In this document: in pieces, positions 52,896 through 63,707 of the stretch
Layout: each line of letters opens with the position of its first letter
How positions within the stretch are numbered: position 1 is the first letter of the stretch
From: Candidatus Baltobacteraceae bacterium
GTDB taxonomy: Bacteria; Vulcanimicrobiota; Vulcanimicrobiia; Vulcanimicrobiales; Vulcanimicrobiaceae
NCBI GenBank assembly: GCA_036489885.1
Contig: DASXEW010000001.1
Location: 682,001-746,000, forward strand
Length of the DNA: 64,000 nucleotides
Direction: 5' to 3'
Notes under the pieces: model-generated
What the model was told of the DNA's origin: nothing
Database searches by the model: none
Seen by the model: only the letters and a program-made list of their open reading frames with translations
Position numbers and translations under genes: made by a program

Positions 52896-55397
52896 ATGTC
52901 AATGTGGGAGCCGTTCACCGAGAGAGCACGACGTAGCATCGTGCTTGCGCAAGAAGAAGCGCAGCGGCTCGGAAACAACTATATAGGAACCGAGCATATT
53001 CTGCTCGGCATCATCTCTGAGGGCGAGAGCCTTGCGGCTAAAGTCCTCGAGACGCTTGGCGTCAATCTTGCTAAGGTTCGACAGGAAGTCGAGGCCATCG
53101 TCGGCCGCGGCGGTCAAACCGTACAGCAAGAGATGGTCTTCACGCCTCGTGCGAAGCGCGTCATCGAGCTAGCCTTCGAAGAAGCTCGACAGCTGAATCA
53201 TAATTACATCGGCACCGAACACTTGCTGCTTGGATTGATTCGAGAAGGCGAGGGCGTCGCCGCGCGCGTGCTCACGAACTTGGGTGTCGATCCGGCCAAG
53301 GTGCGCGTGCAAACGACCTCGCTGCTCGGAGCCGAAGGTCAGCCGCCTGCGCCGAAAGGCAAGTCGAAGACGCCGACCCTCGATGCCTACGGACGCGATC
53401 TCACCGCACTTGCGCGTGAGAACAAGCTCGATCCGGTTATCGGGCGCGCCAGCGAAATCGAGCGCGTCATTCAAATTCTCTCGCGCCGTACGAAAAACAA
53501 TCCGGCATTGATCGGCGAGCCCGGCGTCGGGAAAACGGCTATTGCCGAAGGTTTGGCGCAACGCGTCATCAAGGGCGAGATTCCGGAACCGCTGCGCGAT
53601 CGTCGCGTGATCACGCTCGACCTCGCGGGCCTGGTCGCCGGTACGAAGTATCGCGGCGAGTTCGAGGAGCGCATGAAGCGCGTCATGGACGAGATCCGCG
53701 GCGCAGCCGGTGAGATCATCCTGTTCATCGACGAGCTGCACACGCTGGTCGGTGCGGGCGCCGCCGAAGGCGCAATCGACGCCAGCAATATCATAAAGCC
53801 GGCGCTGGCGCGCGGCGAGCTGCAGTGCATCGGCGCGACCACGCTCAACGAGTTCCGCAAGCACATCGAAAAAGACTCGGCGCTCGAGCGGCGCTTTCAG
53901 CCGATCATGGTCGGCGAGCCATCTATCGATGAAACAATCGAGATCCTCAAGGGTCTGCGCGATCGTTACGAAGCCCACCATAAGGTGCAAATCACGGACG
54001 AAGCGCTGGCGGCTGCCGCAAAGCTGTCCGACCGTTACATCTCCGACCGGTTCCTGCCCGACAAGGCCGTCGATCTCGTTGATGAAGCCTCGTCGCGTGT
54101 TCGTCTGCAAGCCATGTTGCCGCCTGCGGAAATCCGCGAGGTCGAAGCCGAGATTCGCAAGGTCAAGGCCGAGAAAGAATCGGTCGTCAAGTCGCAAGAG
54201 TTCGAGAAGGCTGCCGCGATCCGGGATCGCGAGGAAAAGCTGCGCCTCGAAAAACAGCGGCTCGAAGCCGAGTGGCAAGAGAAGAAAACACAAGTCGACA
54301 AAACGCTCAAGGTCACCGAAGACGACATTGCTCACATCGTTGCTTCATGGACAAAGATTCCGGTCAGCAAGCTCGCGCAAGCTGAAACCGAGAAGCTGCT
54401 CTCGATGGAAGATGCGCTACACAAACGCGTCATCGGCCAGCATCAAGCCATCTCGGTCCTCACGCGCGCCATCCGGCGTTCGCGAGCCGGACTCAAGAAT
54501 CCGAAGCGTCCGATCGGAGCGTTCTTATTCCTCGGACCGACCGGCGTCGGCAAGACCGAAGTCGCGCGCAGCGTGGCAGAGTTTCTTTTTGACGATTCCG
54601 AGGCAATGATCCGCATCGATATGTCCGAGTACATGGAGAAATACTCCGTGTCGCGACTGGTCGGCGCGCCTCCGGGATACGTCGGTTACGAGGAAGGCGG
54701 ACAGCTCACCGAAGCCGTCCGTCGCCGTCCGTACTGCGTCGTGTTGCTCGATGAGATCGAGAAAGCGCATCCAGACGTTTTCAACTTGCTGCTGCAAGTG
54801 TTCGAAGACGGGCGTCTGACCGATTCGCAAGGCCGCACCGTCGACTTCAAAAACTCCGTCATCATCATGACTTCGAACGTCGGCGCCGTCGGAATGCAGA
54901 CGAACACCGACGTCGGCTTCCGTCCGCAGCGCGATTCAGGACAAAGCGACGACCAAGCCTACGAGCGGATGAAGAACAAGGTGTTGGAAGAGGTCAAGCA
55001 CACGTTCCGTCCCGAGTTCCTCAATCGTCTCGACGAGACGGTTGTCTTCCATCAGCTCACGCGTCCGGAGATCGAACAGATCGTCGGCCTCGAGTTCGAG
55101 AAAGTCATCCGCGAAGTCAAAGCGCAAGAGATGTTCCTCGAAGCAACCGAAGAAGCCAAGGTGCTCTTGGCCAAAAAAGGTTGGGATCCGCAATTCGGCG
55201 CACGGCCGTTGCGGCGCGCGATCCAGCGCGAAGTCGAGGACGAGCTCGCGGAAGAGATGCTGCGCGGCAAGTTCGGCGCGGGCGACCGTATCCTGTGCGA
55301 AGTCGATCCGGACAATCCTGACAAACTGCGCTTCAGTAAGATCCCGACGATCGAACCGCCCGCGGCGCCATCGGCGCCGGAGATTCAACCGGCGTAA
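52896..55397 (+). CDS. clpC: AAA+ unfoldase ClpC
   Basis: This chaperone unfolds proteins for the ClpP protease. The 833-residue protein has two N-terminal Clp repeats (about 5-145; [19 protein letters not shown] and [20 protein letters not shown]), the first AAA+ module with Walker [16 protein letters not shown], a UVR-type segment (about 420-455, [17 protein letters not shown]), the second AAA+ module with [18 protein letters not shown] and a C-terminal small domain. ATG 52896 has a GGAG site nine bases upstream; a longer frame from 52800 adds an unconserved leader. No CtsR box or CIRCE element is visible in the 160 bases upstream. No mcsA/mcsB genes follow. A hairpin closes the unit. Confidence 0.96.
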   Translation: MSMWEPFTERARRSIVLAQEEAQRLGNNYIGTEHILLGIISEGESLAAKVLETLGVNLAKVRQEVEAIVGRGGQTVQQEMVFTPRAKRVIELAFEEARQLNHNYIGTEHLLLGLIREGEGVAARVLTNLGVDPAKVRVQTTSLLGAEGQPPAPKGKSKTPTLDAYGRDLTALARENKLDPVIGRASEIERVIQILSRRTKNNPALIGEPGVGKTAIAEGLAQRVIKGEIPEPLRDRRVITLDLAGLVAGTKYRGEFEERMKRVMDEIRGAAGEIILFIDELHTLVGAGAAEGAIDASNIIKPALARGELQCIGATTLNEFRKHIEKDSALERRFQPIMVGEPSIDETIEILKGLRDRYEAHHKVQITDEALAAAAKLSDRYISDRFLPDKAVDLVDEASSRVRLQAMLPPAEIREVEAEIRKVKAEKESVVKSQEFEKAAAIRDREEKLRLEKQRLEAEWQEKKTQVDKTLKVTEDDIAHIVASWTKIPVSKLAQAETEKLLSMEDALHKRVIGQHQAISVLTRAIRRSRAGLKNPKRPIGAFLFLGPTGVGKTEVARSVAEFLFDDSEAMIRIDMSEYMEKYSVSRLVGAPPGYVGYEEGGQLTEAVRRRPYCVVLLDEIEKAHPDVFNLLLQVFEDGRLTDSQGRTVDFKNSVIIMTSNVGAVGMQTNTDVGFRPQRDSGQSDDQAYERMKNKVLEEVKHTFRPEFLNRLDETVVFHQLTRPEIEQIVGLEFEKVIREVKAQEMFLEATEEAKVLLAKKGWDPQFGARPLRRAIQREVEDELAEEMLRGKFGAGDRILCEVDPDNPDKLRFSKIPTIEPPAAPSAPEIQPA

Positions 55398-55438
55398 GAG
55401 CCCTGTGCGCAGGCTCCACTGACTGGGTTTGTTACGTG

Positions 55439-55465
55439 GCGATCGAGGCTTCCGGCCTCGATCGC
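55439..55465 (+). terminator. Hairpin downstream of clpC
   Basis: A perfect 11-base stem, GCGATCGAGGC with GCCTCGATCGC, encloses the five-base loop TTCCG, 41 bases after the clpC stop. It is followed by TTCGTGGTTT, only weakly U-rich, so it could be a leaky terminator or an RNA 3'-end stabiliser. It lies before the helicase gene on the same strand. Confidence 0.55.
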
Positions 55466-55508
55466 TTCGTGGTTTGCACGTGATATAGTCCGCCCCGCGC
55501 TCGAACTC

Positions 55509-58500
55509 GTGGAAGCCGGCGGCGTTACGCTGCGCAGCGTCGATGATGCGCGTATCGAGGCTGTCGTTCGCTCCAACGGACACGCGCCCGACGTCGCGAT
55601 CGAATGGGCCGGCGGAACGGGTCCGCAGGGTTTGCGCGCCGTCTGCGGTTGCTCGGGATCGGGAATCTGCGCACACGTCGTGGCTGCGCTCGAGGCCGTG
55701 CGCGTGCACGGCGACGCCTATACCGAGACGGCGGAAGCTGCGCCGGAAAACGGCTCGCTGGATTGGCTGCCGCAGGTTGCGCTCGCCTCGGATAGCCGCG
55801 CGCGAAAGATTTGGCCGGTGTTTTCATTTACCGCTGTAGCGAATGGCGATGCGCCGGCTTTGTCGTGCTCGTTGTTCTTGGACACGCCGCGTCTCCACGG
55901 TGTGATGCGCGAAGGCGAAGCGATCGCGACGATGCTCGATCAAACGCCTCTCGATGATTGGGATGAGCACGATCGCAATCTCGTGCGCGACGGAATCCTC
56001 GGTGATGCGTTCGGTCCTCGCCCCAGCTCGCGTGCGCTCGCTCAGATCATGTTTCGGCTCTCGCGCCATCCGCGTGTGCGATACGACGATCAGCCCGATG
56101 CGCGGCGGCATCCGCAAGAGCTGCCCTCGTTCATCATCGATCCGCGTGGTGTGCGTCTCGTTGCGAACTTGCGCGGTGCAACGCCGGTTCCAGGATTCGA
56201 AACATCCGACGGACGCCGGTTGAACGTGCGCGAGCTCGTCATCCTCGAGGGTCCGCCTGCCTGGATTGCGGACCAGCAAGGCGCGTATCTGCTGGACGCG
56301 ACGCTTGATGCGGCGCGCGCAGAGCGCGCGATCACTGCGGCGCGCAACGCGGAGGAGGCCCCACTCGACGCCCAGCCGTCGCTCGAAACGCTCGCGAAGG
56401 TCGCACCGTATTTAGCGCTCGAGGAACGTACGCGTTTCGGCATCGAGGACGTTCGCGCCCCGAAAGGCCGTCTAACGATGGCATGGCGCGACGGCGCGCT
56501 CGCCATCCGTGCGCAACTCTACGACGAAACTTCGGGCGCAATCGCCGGGCTCTCCGCGAATGGTGCGATCGCGACGATCGGGGACCGGCTCGTGCGATTT
56601 CCGTCCGAAGACGCACGCGCGCTGGCGGATCGATTGACCGAGGCTGGCTGCGTCCCGCGCTTCGATGGAACGTTTTCGCTGCACGGCGCCGAGCGCGCTG
56701 CAGAATTTGTCCGCGAAACCTTGCCGCAGTGGAGCGACCTCGACGTCGAACTCGATGCGACCCTCGGGAGCGTCGGAACGCCGACGCGGCTCGACGTGCG
56801 CGTCGGTGCGCGTCCGCCGACCGGCGCGGAGGAATGGTTCGAGCTTGATATCGACGTGCTCGTCGATGAGGGCGACCCGCTTTCGGCGGAGGAGTTGCGC
56901 GCGATTCTGAGCGGCGGCGGGCGCTATGCGGACGTTCGCGGACGGCTCGTCGACGTCGGGGCGCTGCGCGAACGCGAAGAGCTCTTACAAGATTTACTTG
57001 GACGCCGCAAGAGCGGACTGGCCGCGCTCGTCGCGTTGCGGGATGAGATCCATGAATCGTTCGGCAGCGTACGGTTGCCACAAGAAGTCGAAGAGTTACG
57101 CGAGCGTCTTCGAAATTTCTCCGGTCTTGCGGTTGTCGAACCGCCGAAATCGCTCAGCGGCATATTGCGCCACTACCAAGAGCGGGGCCTGGACTACCTC
57201 AGCTATCTTTCGACCTTCCGTTTCGGCGGAATCCTCGCGGACGAGATGGGCGTCGGAAAGACTGCGGTTGCGCTCGCGTATCTGTTGCGGCGCAAGGAGC
57301 TCGATGGTACGGTACCGTCGCTCGTCATTGCTCCGACTTCGGTAACGCACACCTGGCTGAACGAGATCGCAAAATTCACGCCGGAGCTGCGCGCGCTCAA
57401 GTTGTCGTCCGGCAACGATCGCGCGGCGCTCTACGATGAGATCGAACAATACGACGTCGTCATTACGTCATATGCACTGGCGCGCATCGATGCGGAGAAG
57501 CTGGCTCAATTCAAGTTCCGCACCATCATTCTCGACGAAGCGCAGAACGCCAAGAATCCGAGCTCGCAAATCTCAAGAGTCGTGCGCAGCTTGCGTGCCG
57601 AGCACCGCCTTGCCTTGACCGGTACGCCGGTCGAAAACTCGCTACGCGATCTCTGGGCAATCTTCGCGTTTCTCGAGCCCGGATTGCTCGGGACGGAAAG
57701 TTCGTTCCGGCGGCGCTTCGAAGTGCCGATTGCGGGTGGCGATCAGAGAGCCGTCTCGCGCTTGCACGCGCGACTCGAACCGTTCATGTTGCGTCGCACC
57801 AAAGAAGACGTCGCCCCTGAGCTGCCCGAGCGCACCGAAGCAGAGATCGTCGTCGATCTCTCGCCGGTCCAGCGTCAGCTCTATCGCGCAATCGCCGAGG
57901 CGGCGCGCCGCGAAATTCTCGACGGCGATCTGCCGCAAGAAAAGGCCAGCATTCACGTGCTCGCGGCGCTGACGCGTCTGCGGCAGGTCTGCGCGCATCC
58001 GGGCCTGCTGGCGAAACGATATCTCGAGGAACCCGAGAGCAGCGCCAAGTTCGAAGCGTTGCGTGAAACGATCGACGAGATCCGCGACGGCGGTCACCGG
58101 CTGCTCGTGTTCTCCGCGTTCGCTTCCATGCTGCGCCTCATCCGCGACGATCTGCAAAGTCGCGATGTCGGGTTCGCGTATCTCGACGGCTCCGTCAAGG
58201 ACCGGGATCGGCAGGCCGAGGTTTCGCGCTTCATGAGCGATGATGGTCCGCCGGTGTTCCTGTGCTCGCTCAAAGCCGGCGGCGTCGGCCTTACGCTAAC
58301 CGCTGCCGACTACGTCATCCTATACGATCCGTGGTGGAACCCCGCCGTCGAACGTCAAGCCATCGACCGTACGCACCGCATCGGGCAACGCCATCCGGTG
58401 ACCGCCTATCGGATGCTCACGCGGGGCACCGTCGAAGAAAAGATTCGCGCGCTGGCGGCGCGCAAACGGGAGCTTTCCGAGAGCGTGATCCGCGCCGACT

Positions 58501-58580
58501 CGGCGATCGCCAAGGCGCTCACGCGCGAAGATCTGGAATTTCTTCTCAGCGAACCGGATGAGGTGCGAGCGGGGAGATGA
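55509..58580 (+). CDS. SWIM zinc-finger SNF2-family DNA-dependent ATPase
   Basis: This 1023-residue protein belongs to the bacterial SNF2/Rad54-like helicases (HepA-like group). The N-terminus has a SWIM motif C-x-C...C-x-H in [14 protein letters not shown] (about residues 47-60). A long middle region of the SNF2-associated type follows. The motor has motif [20 protein letters not shown] (about 576-594), DEAQ box [26 protein letters not shown], and the C-terminal lobe with [19 protein letters not shown] and [16 protein letters not shown]. The GTG start follows a TATAGT-like -10 element (around 55485). It probably remodels nucleoprotein complexes or recycles RNA polymerase. It is coupled to the downstream acyl-CoA synthetase by ATGA. 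Confidence 0.94.
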   Translation: MEAGGVTLRSVDDARIEAVVRSNGHAPDVAIEWAGGTGPQGLRAVCGCSGSGICAHVVAALEAVRVHGDAYTETAEAAPENGSLDWLPQVALASDSRARKIWPVFSFTAVANGDAPALSCSLFLDTPRLHGVMREGEAIATMLDQTPLDDWDEHDRNLVRDGILGDAFGPRPSSRALAQIMFRLSRHPRVRYDDQPDARRHPQELPSFIIDPRGVRLVANLRGATPVPGFETSDGRRLNVRELVILEGPPAWIADQQGAYLLDATLDAARAERAITAARNAEEAPLDAQPSLETLAKVAPYLALEERTRFGIEDVRAPKGRLTMAWRDGALAIRAQLYDETSGAIAGLSANGAIATIGDRLVRFPSEDARALADRLTEAGCVPRFDGTFSLHGAERAAEFVRETLPQWSDLDVELDATLGSVGTPTRLDVRVGARPPTGAEEWFELDIDVLVDEGDPLSAEELRAILSGGGRYADVRGRLVDVGALREREELLQDLLGRRKSGLAALVALRDEIHESFGSVRLPQEVEELRERLRNFSGLAVVEPPKSLSGILRHYQERGLDYLSYLSTFRFGGILADEMGVGKTAVALAYLLRRKELDGTVPSLVIAPTSVTHTWLNEIAKFTPELRALKLSSGNDRAALYDEIEQYDVVITSYALARIDAEKLAQFKFRTIILDEAQNAKNPSSQISRVVRSLRAEHRLALTGTPVENSLRDLWAIFAFLEPGLLGTESSFRRRFEVPIAGGDQRAVSRLHARLEPFMLRRTKEDVAPELPERTEAEIVVDLSPVQRQLYRAIAEAARREILDGDLPQEKASIHVLAALTRLRQVCAHPGLLAKRYLEEPESSAKFEALRETIDEIRDGGHRLLVFSAFASMLRLIRDDLQSRDVGFAYLDGSVKDRDRQAEVSRFMSDDGPPVFLCSLKAGGVGLTLTAADYVILYDPWWNPAVERQAIDRTHRIGQRHPVTAYRMLTRGTVEEKIRALAARKRELSESVIRADSAIAKALTREDLEFLLSEPDEVRAGR

Positions 58581-60247
58581 GCAGCGAGCTGAGCTACGTC
58601 CACGGCGCAAGTGACGTCGCGTTCATCGGCACGACGATCGGCGCGTATTTCGATGGGATTGTAAAGCGATTTCCCGATCGCGACGCTATCGTTTCCCGTC
58701 ATCAAGACGTTCGTCTCACCTATCTCGAGCTGAAGCGAGCGGTCGAGGAATTCGCGCGGGGCTTGATCGCGCTGGATGTTGCGCACGGCGATCGCGTCGG
58801 CATTTGGTCGACCAACAACGCCGAGTGGATCATCGCGCAGTTCGCAACTGCGAAGATCGGTGCAATCCTCGTCAACGTCAACCCCGCCTATCGCACGTCG
58901 GAGGTTTCCTACGCGCTGCAGCAGAGCGGCGTATCCGTGCTGCTCGCGCAGGTTCGGCACAAAACGAGTGAGTACGCGCGGATGCTTGCCGAGGTACGCA
59001 ACGCGCTGCCGGATCTCCGCAAAATCGTTTTGATCGGCGAGGACGACCCCGGCGTCGAGCTCGACGCGATCCGCTGGAACGACGTTCGCACGCTCGCCGC
59101 CGGCGTTTCTCTCGAAACATTGACCGGGCGTCAGAACCGTACGCAGCCGGACGACGCGATCAACATTCAATACACGTCGGGGACGACGGGCTTCCCCAAG
59201 GGCGCGACGCTCTCGCATCATAGCCTGCTCAACAACGGCTTTTTCATTGGAGAAGGCTGCGGCTACGCGGAGCTTGACCGCGTCTGCATTCCGGTACCGT
59301 TCTATCACTGTTTCGGAATGGTGCTGGGGAATCTCGCGTGTGTCACCCACGGCGCCGCGATGGTGATTCCCGGTCCGACGTTCGAACCGGCCGCGACGCT
59401 GGAAGCCGTCAGCGCCGAACGTTGCACCGCGCTGTACGGCGTGCCGACGATGTTCATCGCCGAGCTGGCGCTTGCAAATTTCAGAGACTACGATTTGAGC
59501 TCGCTGCGCACCGGAATCATGGCGGGCTCGCCCTGCCCCGTCGAAGTAATGAAGCGCGTTCAAGCCGAGATGCACATGCCTGAGGTGACAATCTGCTACG
59601 GCATGACGGAGACGTCGCCGGTCAGCTTTCAAACCGGAAAGCACGACTCGATCGAAAAGCGGACGACGACGGTCGGTCGCGTCCACCCGCACGTCGAGTG
59701 CAAGATCGTCGACGAGCAAGGCCACATCGTCCCGCGTGGAACGCCGGGCGAGCTATGCACGCGCGGCTACCTCGTGATGCTTGGATACTGGAACGACCCG
59801 GAAAACACGGCAAAAGCGATCGACGCCGCGCGCTACATGCACACCGGTGATATCGCGGTTCTGGATGCCGAAGGCTACGCCAACATCAGCGGCCGCATCA
59901 AGGACATGGTGATTCGCGGCGGCGAGAACATTTATCCGCGCGAGATCGAGGAGTTTCTCTACACGCACCCTGCCGTCAAAGACGTCGCCGTCGTCGGCGT
60001 CCCGGATGCGAAATACGGCGAGGAGCTGTGCGCGTGGATCATCACACGAGAAAATGCGACGGTCGATCTCGCGTCAATCCAAGAATTTTGCAAAGGCATG
60101 ATCGCGCATTACAAGATCCCGCGCTACGTTAAGACCGTCGAGGCGTTCCCGATGACCGTGACGGGAAAAATCCAAAAATATAAGATGCGCGAAGCATCGA
60201 TCGCAGATTTAGGACTCGAGGCGGCAGCGAAGATCGCCACCGCCTAG
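58577..60247 (+). CDS. Medium/long-chain acyl-CoA synthetase (AMP-forming)
   Basis: This ANL-superfamily enzyme activates a carboxylic acid through an acyl-adenylate. The 556-residue protein has P-loop [20 protein letters not shown]5 motif [15 protein letters not shown], the hinge region [20 protein letters not shown] then [16 protein letters not shown], and the catalytic Lys in [15 protein letters not shown]. It resembles the ACSF2/FadD-like group ([12 protein letters not shown]). Its ATG overlaps the helicase stop (ATGA), an odd functional pairing. It converges on the porin gene with 11 bases between the stops. Confidence 0.95.
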   Translation: MSSELSYVHGASDVAFIGTTIGAYFDGIVKRFPDRDAIVSRHQDVRLTYLELKRAVEEFARGLIALDVAHGDRVGIWSTNNAEWIIAQFATAKIGAILVNVNPAYRTSEVSYALQQSGVSVLLAQVRHKTSEYARMLAEVRNALPDLRKIVLIGEDDPGVELDAIRWNDVRTLAAGVSLETLTGRQNRTQPDDAINIQYTSGTTGFPKGATLSHHSLLNNGFFIGEGCGYAELDRVCIPVPFYHCFGMVLGNLACVTHGAAMVIPGPTFEPAATLEAVSAERCTALYGVPTMFIAELALANFRDYDLSSLRTGIMAGSPCPVEVMKRVQAEMHMPEVTICYGMTETSPVSFQTGKHDSIEKRTTTVGRVHPHVECKIVDEQGHIVPRGTPGELCTRGYLVMLGYWNDPENTAKAIDAARYMHTGDIAVLDAEGYANISGRIKDMVIRGGENIYPREIEEFLYTHPAVKDVAVVGVPDAKYGEELCAWIITRENATVDLASIQEFCKGMIAHYKIPRYVKTVEAFPMTVTGKIQKYKMREASIADLGLEAAAKIATA

Positions 60248-60258
60248 TTTTCCGAGTG

Positions 60259-61821
60259 CTAGAAGCTGAAGGTGAGGCCGACCGACGCACCTTGGAGACG
60301 TCCGCCCGCGTAGCAGTGCGGGCCGTTTCCGCTGACCGGCGGATTGACCGTCGGATCGAAAGCGGCGAGGATGCTGGCGTCGTGACAGTCCGTCGTTACG
60401 CTGCGTCCGCCCGCACCCAGGTCGTAGTGCGCCGCTGAGTGGTTGAGCGTCTCGGCATAGTCGACATACCAACCAACATGACGATCCATGTTGTGCTTGT
60501 ACGCGACCGTCCACATGTTGGACATGTTGTCCGGGTTCGCGGTCGTCGGCGTATTGTGTTGGCCCGGATCGCCCGGCGTCGGATTCGCACGTGCCCAACC
60601 TAAGTTGATGTTCGAGGACGTGTTGAGCCACTGCGTCAGCGCAAACCAGAACCCGGTACGCGTTCGCTCGTTCTGATACATGAGATACGCCGGTACGTAG
60701 CGGCGCATGCTCTCGTAGATACCACTGAACGTCGTTTCTTTCGAGAAGCTATATTGCGCGCCGACTTTCCACGCGTCTTCGTCGGCGACGTCGTTCGGAT
60801 CCAGATTCGGAAGGTCACTGCTGCGGTTCACGCGTTTGTGCAGCTCGTAAGCGCCCGTAATGTAGAACGGGCCCGTTTTATAATCGACGTCGTAGCTGTA
60901 CAACGATCCGAAGGAGCCGTCGTTACAGAATGGCGGAAGAGCGCCGCTGCCAGGGATGTTTCCGCCGCTGCAGTCGGACTCGCCCGCTGCCAGACCGCTG
61001 TCGTCGTAGGAGCGGTTCTGTCCGGGTGAGACGAGCGCATTGACGTGCAAGCCACCCCAGTTCGGCGATTCGTACCAGATGGCGTGATCGACGCGCGTAC
61101 CAAACTCGACGCGGTTGTCACCGCCGGTGTTGCCCATGATGACGCCGTAGTCGCCCCATTCGCCGCTGAACGGATTCATGCGATTGGTTGAGATCTTGTA
61201 AGGCGCGTCGGTTTTACCGATCTTGACCGCGCCCCAGTCACCGGCAATTCCGATGAAGCTGTTGCGTGACGTCAGAGCACCCTTGACCTGATCGCTCTCG
61301 TTGGAGCTGGTCTCGGTAATGCCCGCCGTCGACGATACGTCGATTTGCGTCTCGAGTTGATACACGAGGCGGCTCTTGTTGCTGAGCTCGTGAAAACCGC
61401 GAACTCCGACGTACGAAAGGTTTGTCGAGATGTCGGTCATCCAACCAATGTTGCCGACCGGACTCGAGCCGTTGAACGGATAGAAGGGCGCAAGACCCTT
61501 CGACGCATCATCGAACGAAAGATCGAGATGCCCATACAGCGTGACCTCGTCTTTCTTTCCGACGAGGAACGTGGCGGTATTGCCCGGCTTCAACCGCACG
61601 TACTGCGGCGCGGGTGACGCGGGCGTGGCTTTCGCCTGCTGCGCTTGCTGAAGTTGTTGCGCTTTGATCGCCTCGATCTGCGCTTTTAATGCATCAAGCT
61701 GCGCTTGTAGTGCTTGCAGCTGCGCATCCGTGCTGGTTTGTGCGGTGGTCTGCGCCGTCTGTGCGTATGCCGGCGCGCCAAGCAGTGCGAAAGAAAGAAC
61801 TGCCGCCAGGAGAGTCTTCAT
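60259..61821 (-). CDS. Outer-membrane porin with periplasmic coiled-coil segment
   Basis: This is a general diffusion porin. It has a signal peptide (MKTLLAAVLSFALLGAPAYA, cleavage before QTA). A Gln/Ala-rich heptad region (about residues 30-65, LQALQAQLDALKAQIEAIKA) could trimerise or contact peptidoglycan. A 16-strand-type beta-barrel rich in Gly, Asn and aromatic residues follows and ends with Phe (VGLTFSF), the signature of outer-membrane insertion. Four Cys in two short loops (DCSGG, PFCNDG) may form disulphides. A strong GGAGGA site precedes the ATG. It is last in a minus-strand set with two binding proteins and an MFS carrier. Confidence 0.93.
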   Translation of the reverse strand: MKTLLAAVLSFALLGAPAYAQTAQTTAQTSTDAQLQALQAQLDALKAQIEAIKAQQLQQAQQAKATPASPAPQYVRLKPGNTATFLVGKKDEVTLYGHLDLSFDDASKGLAPFYPFNGSSPVGNIGWMTDISTNLSYVGVRGFHELSNKSRLVYQLETQIDVSSTAGITETSSNESDQVKGALTSRNSFIGIAGDWGAVKIGKTDAPYKISTNRMNPFSGEWGDYGVIMGNTGGDNRVEFGTRVDHAIWYESPNWGGLHVNALVSPGQNRSYDDSGLAAGESDCSGGNIPGSGALPPFCNDGSFGSLYSYDVDYKTGPFYITGAYELHKRVNRSSDLPNLDPNDVADEDAWKVGAQYSFSKETTFSGIYESMRRYVPAYLMYQNERTRTGFWFALTQWLNTSSNINLGWARANPTPGDPGQHNTPTTANPDNMSNMWTVAYKHNMDRHVGWYVDYAETLNHSAAHYDLGAGGRSVTTDCHDASILAAFDPTVNPPVSGNGPHCYAGGRLQGASVGLTFSF

Positions 61822-61918
61822 CCAAATTTCCTCCTCGGGTCTGGCAGGCAGTTCAAGCGGCGCACGCCCTGCTCCTGTATCCAGAATACCAAACGCCAGG
61901 TTTAGGAAAGATGAAGGC

Positions 61919-62923
61919 TTAGTTTAGTCTGACAACCCGAACGGCGCCCGATACAGGGTCTCCGTCTGCCGCGAACCTCATCGGGCCCAGAATCGTAGAA
62001 AACGTCTGCGTCCGCAGAACGGCGGCCAGCTTCTGCGTGCTCCCGGCACGCCGGATCGCTTGCACGCCGATTTGGACCGCAGCATACGTCCGGAGCGCCG
62101 CATCGTCCGGGAGAACGAAGGCGCGGGCATGATAGCGCTGCGCCACTGCAAGCATTGCGGGCGTGCGGGCGAGCGGGGTAGCCTCGGCACGGAACAACGG
62201 CCCAGCGCGGATGAAATCGGTGGGGTCGAAGCCTCTGTGCGAGACCTCGACGAGCAACCGGTGAGGACCGGCGCGCGTGGCCGTCCGCGCCGAGCAGAAG
62301 ACTGGCTCGCGGCTGGTGGTGCTGAAGTACACGGCATCTGCTTGCGCGACGCAGTTGCCGCGTACGATAACGCCCGGCAAGGCGCTGATGATTGCGGCCC
62401 GCCGTCGACCGTCGTCCGATCCGTCGTTGAGAACGCAGATGCGCGAACCAAACGAGCGGCGCATGGCGCGATACGCGGTAAGCGCCAGCCGTTGCTCGCT
62501 CGGCGCGAGCCGGAAGACCGGCGAAGAAGGCTCGCTGGGACCGCCCGCGGTTCCGCTGATTGCGACCTCATGTAAACGCCGCAGCGTCGGCGCCTCCGCA
62601 ACGGCGACGTTGGTCCGTAGCGGCCCGATCACGACGTGCGCGTTTTCGCGGGCAGCCGCGCGTGCAATCGACGGCGCCGCCGCGACGTCCATCGAATTGT
62701 CGGTTCCTTCGTCTTGGTGCGCGTTTTCAACGGCCTCGGCGCCGTGCGGTGAGATGACGCTGACGTTCACGCCTTGAGCGCGTAAATCGTCGACGGCCAG
62801 CGTAACGGCCTCGCGCAAACGCAGCCCCGTACCGCCGTCGTCGCCCGTGACCGGAAGGTTGAGTGCGAGAGACATGAGCGCGGCGCCGAGAAGCGCCGCG
62901 CCCGTTATGAATCCGAAGAGCAA
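61919..62923 (-). CDS. Divergent LivK-like periplasmic binding protein (Peripla_BP_6 fold)
   Basis: The 334-residue protein has an N-terminal hydrophobic segment (about 3-22, signal or anchor). The fold of branched-chain amino-acid binding proteins follows: GLRLREAVTLAVDDLRAQG near the N-terminus, HVVIGPLRTNVAVAEAPTLR for the first ligand loop, and SGTAGGPSEPSSPVFRLAPS. The ligand-gripping residues of LivK are not clearly retained, and the C-terminal TILGPMRFAADGDPVSGAV matches the family end. TTG 62923 is the apparent start, two bases after the ModA-like stop. It is the only LivK-like gene in the window, while a LivHMGF cluster without one lies 9 kb away. Confidence 0.85.
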   Translation of the reverse strand: MLFGFITGAALLGAALMSLALNLPVTGDDGGTGLRLREAVTLAVDDLRAQGVNVSVISPHGAEAVENAHQDEGTDNSMDVAAAPSIARAAARENAHVVIGPLRTNVAVAEAPTLRRLHEVAISGTAGGPSEPSSPVFRLAPSEQRLALTAYRAMRRSFGSRICVLNDGSDDGRRRAAIISALPGVIVRGNCVAQADAVYFSTTSREPVFCSARTATRAGPHRLLVEVSHRGFDPTDFIRAGPLFRAEATPLARTPAMLAVAQRYHARAFVLPDDAALRTYAAVQIGVQAIRRAGSTQKLAAVLRTQTFSTILGPMRFAADGDPVSGAVRVVRLN

Positions 62924-62925
62924 GC

Positions 62926-63699
62926 CTACTTCGTGGGAGGTGGCATGTAGTTGAACTTTTTCAACGTTGCCAAACCAACCGGGCCCGAAGCAAAATCGAC
63001 GAAGTCTTTCGCTGCCGCTGCGTTCTTGGACGCTTTGACGACCGCGATTTGATAGGTCGAGACGACGTTGTATTTATCGTCGATCGGAATCGTTTGATAT
63101 TTGGACGGATCGACGTCGGATGCGAACGTGATCGTTGCGTCGGCTTTCGGACCGAGCGCGGCTAACACGTCGCTGCCTTTGTCTTCCTGAACGACGATAT
63201 TCTTACGAACGTTCTGGACGAAGTCGAATCCCCACTCGGCTGCCCCTTTTTGGATGACTTGACTCGCGATCGTGCCGACCGCCGATGACGGCGTCCCGAG
63301 CGAGAGCTTGACACCGGGATTGGCGAGATCTTTGAGACCCGTGACTTTACCCGGATTGCCTTTGGGAACGAGGATGACTTCTTTGTTCTGTAAGATGTCG
63401 ATGGGCTTCTCGAGGAGGCTTGCCTCGCGCTTGAGGATCGTGCTGCCGGCCATCGCGACGTCGGCGGGTTTTGCTTCGTCGACCATCTTCGCGATCGTCG
63501 CCCCGCCGAGCCATTTGGCTTTGACCTCGACGTTCGGATGCCTGGCCTCGTAGTCTTTGATGATGTCCGTGAATGCATGCTGCGCGTTCGACGCGATCAG
63601 CGCGTCGAGCTGAACCTTGTCGGCCGCGCGTGTCGGCACCGCCGATGCGGCGACGACAAGCGCGAGCGCAACGGCGAGAAACAGGTAGCGTTTCATCAT
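62926..63699 (-). CDS. ModA-like periplasmic substrate-binding protein
   Basis: The 257-residue protein has a signal peptide (cleavage near TRAADK) and the two-lobe fold of molybdate/tungstate-type binding proteins. Lobe features are LIASNAQHAFTDIIKDYEAR, PADVAMAGSTILKREASL and GKVTGLKDLANPGVKLSLGT. The pattern VQEDKGSDVLAALGPKADA is as in ModA relatives. The typical Ser/Thr pair that binds the oxyanion is only partly recognisable, so an organic acid is possible. The ATG has an AAGGA site. It follows the MFS carrier by eight bases with no ModB/ModC in view. Molybdate would be needed for CoxL. Confidence 0.88.
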   Translation of the reverse strand: MMKRYLFLAVALALVVAASAVPTRAADKVQLDALIASNAQHAFTDIIKDYEARHPNVEVKAKWLGGATIAKMVDEAKPADVAMAGSTILKREASLLEKPIDILQNKEVILVPKGNPGKVTGLKDLANPGVKLSLGTPSSAVGTIASQVIQKGAAEWGFDFVQNVRKNIVVQEDKGSDVLAALGPKADATITFASDVDPSKYQTIPIDDKYNVVSTYQIAVVKASKNAAAAKDFVDFASGPVGLATLKKFNYMPPPTK

Positions 63700-63707
63700 T
63701 ATTTTCC

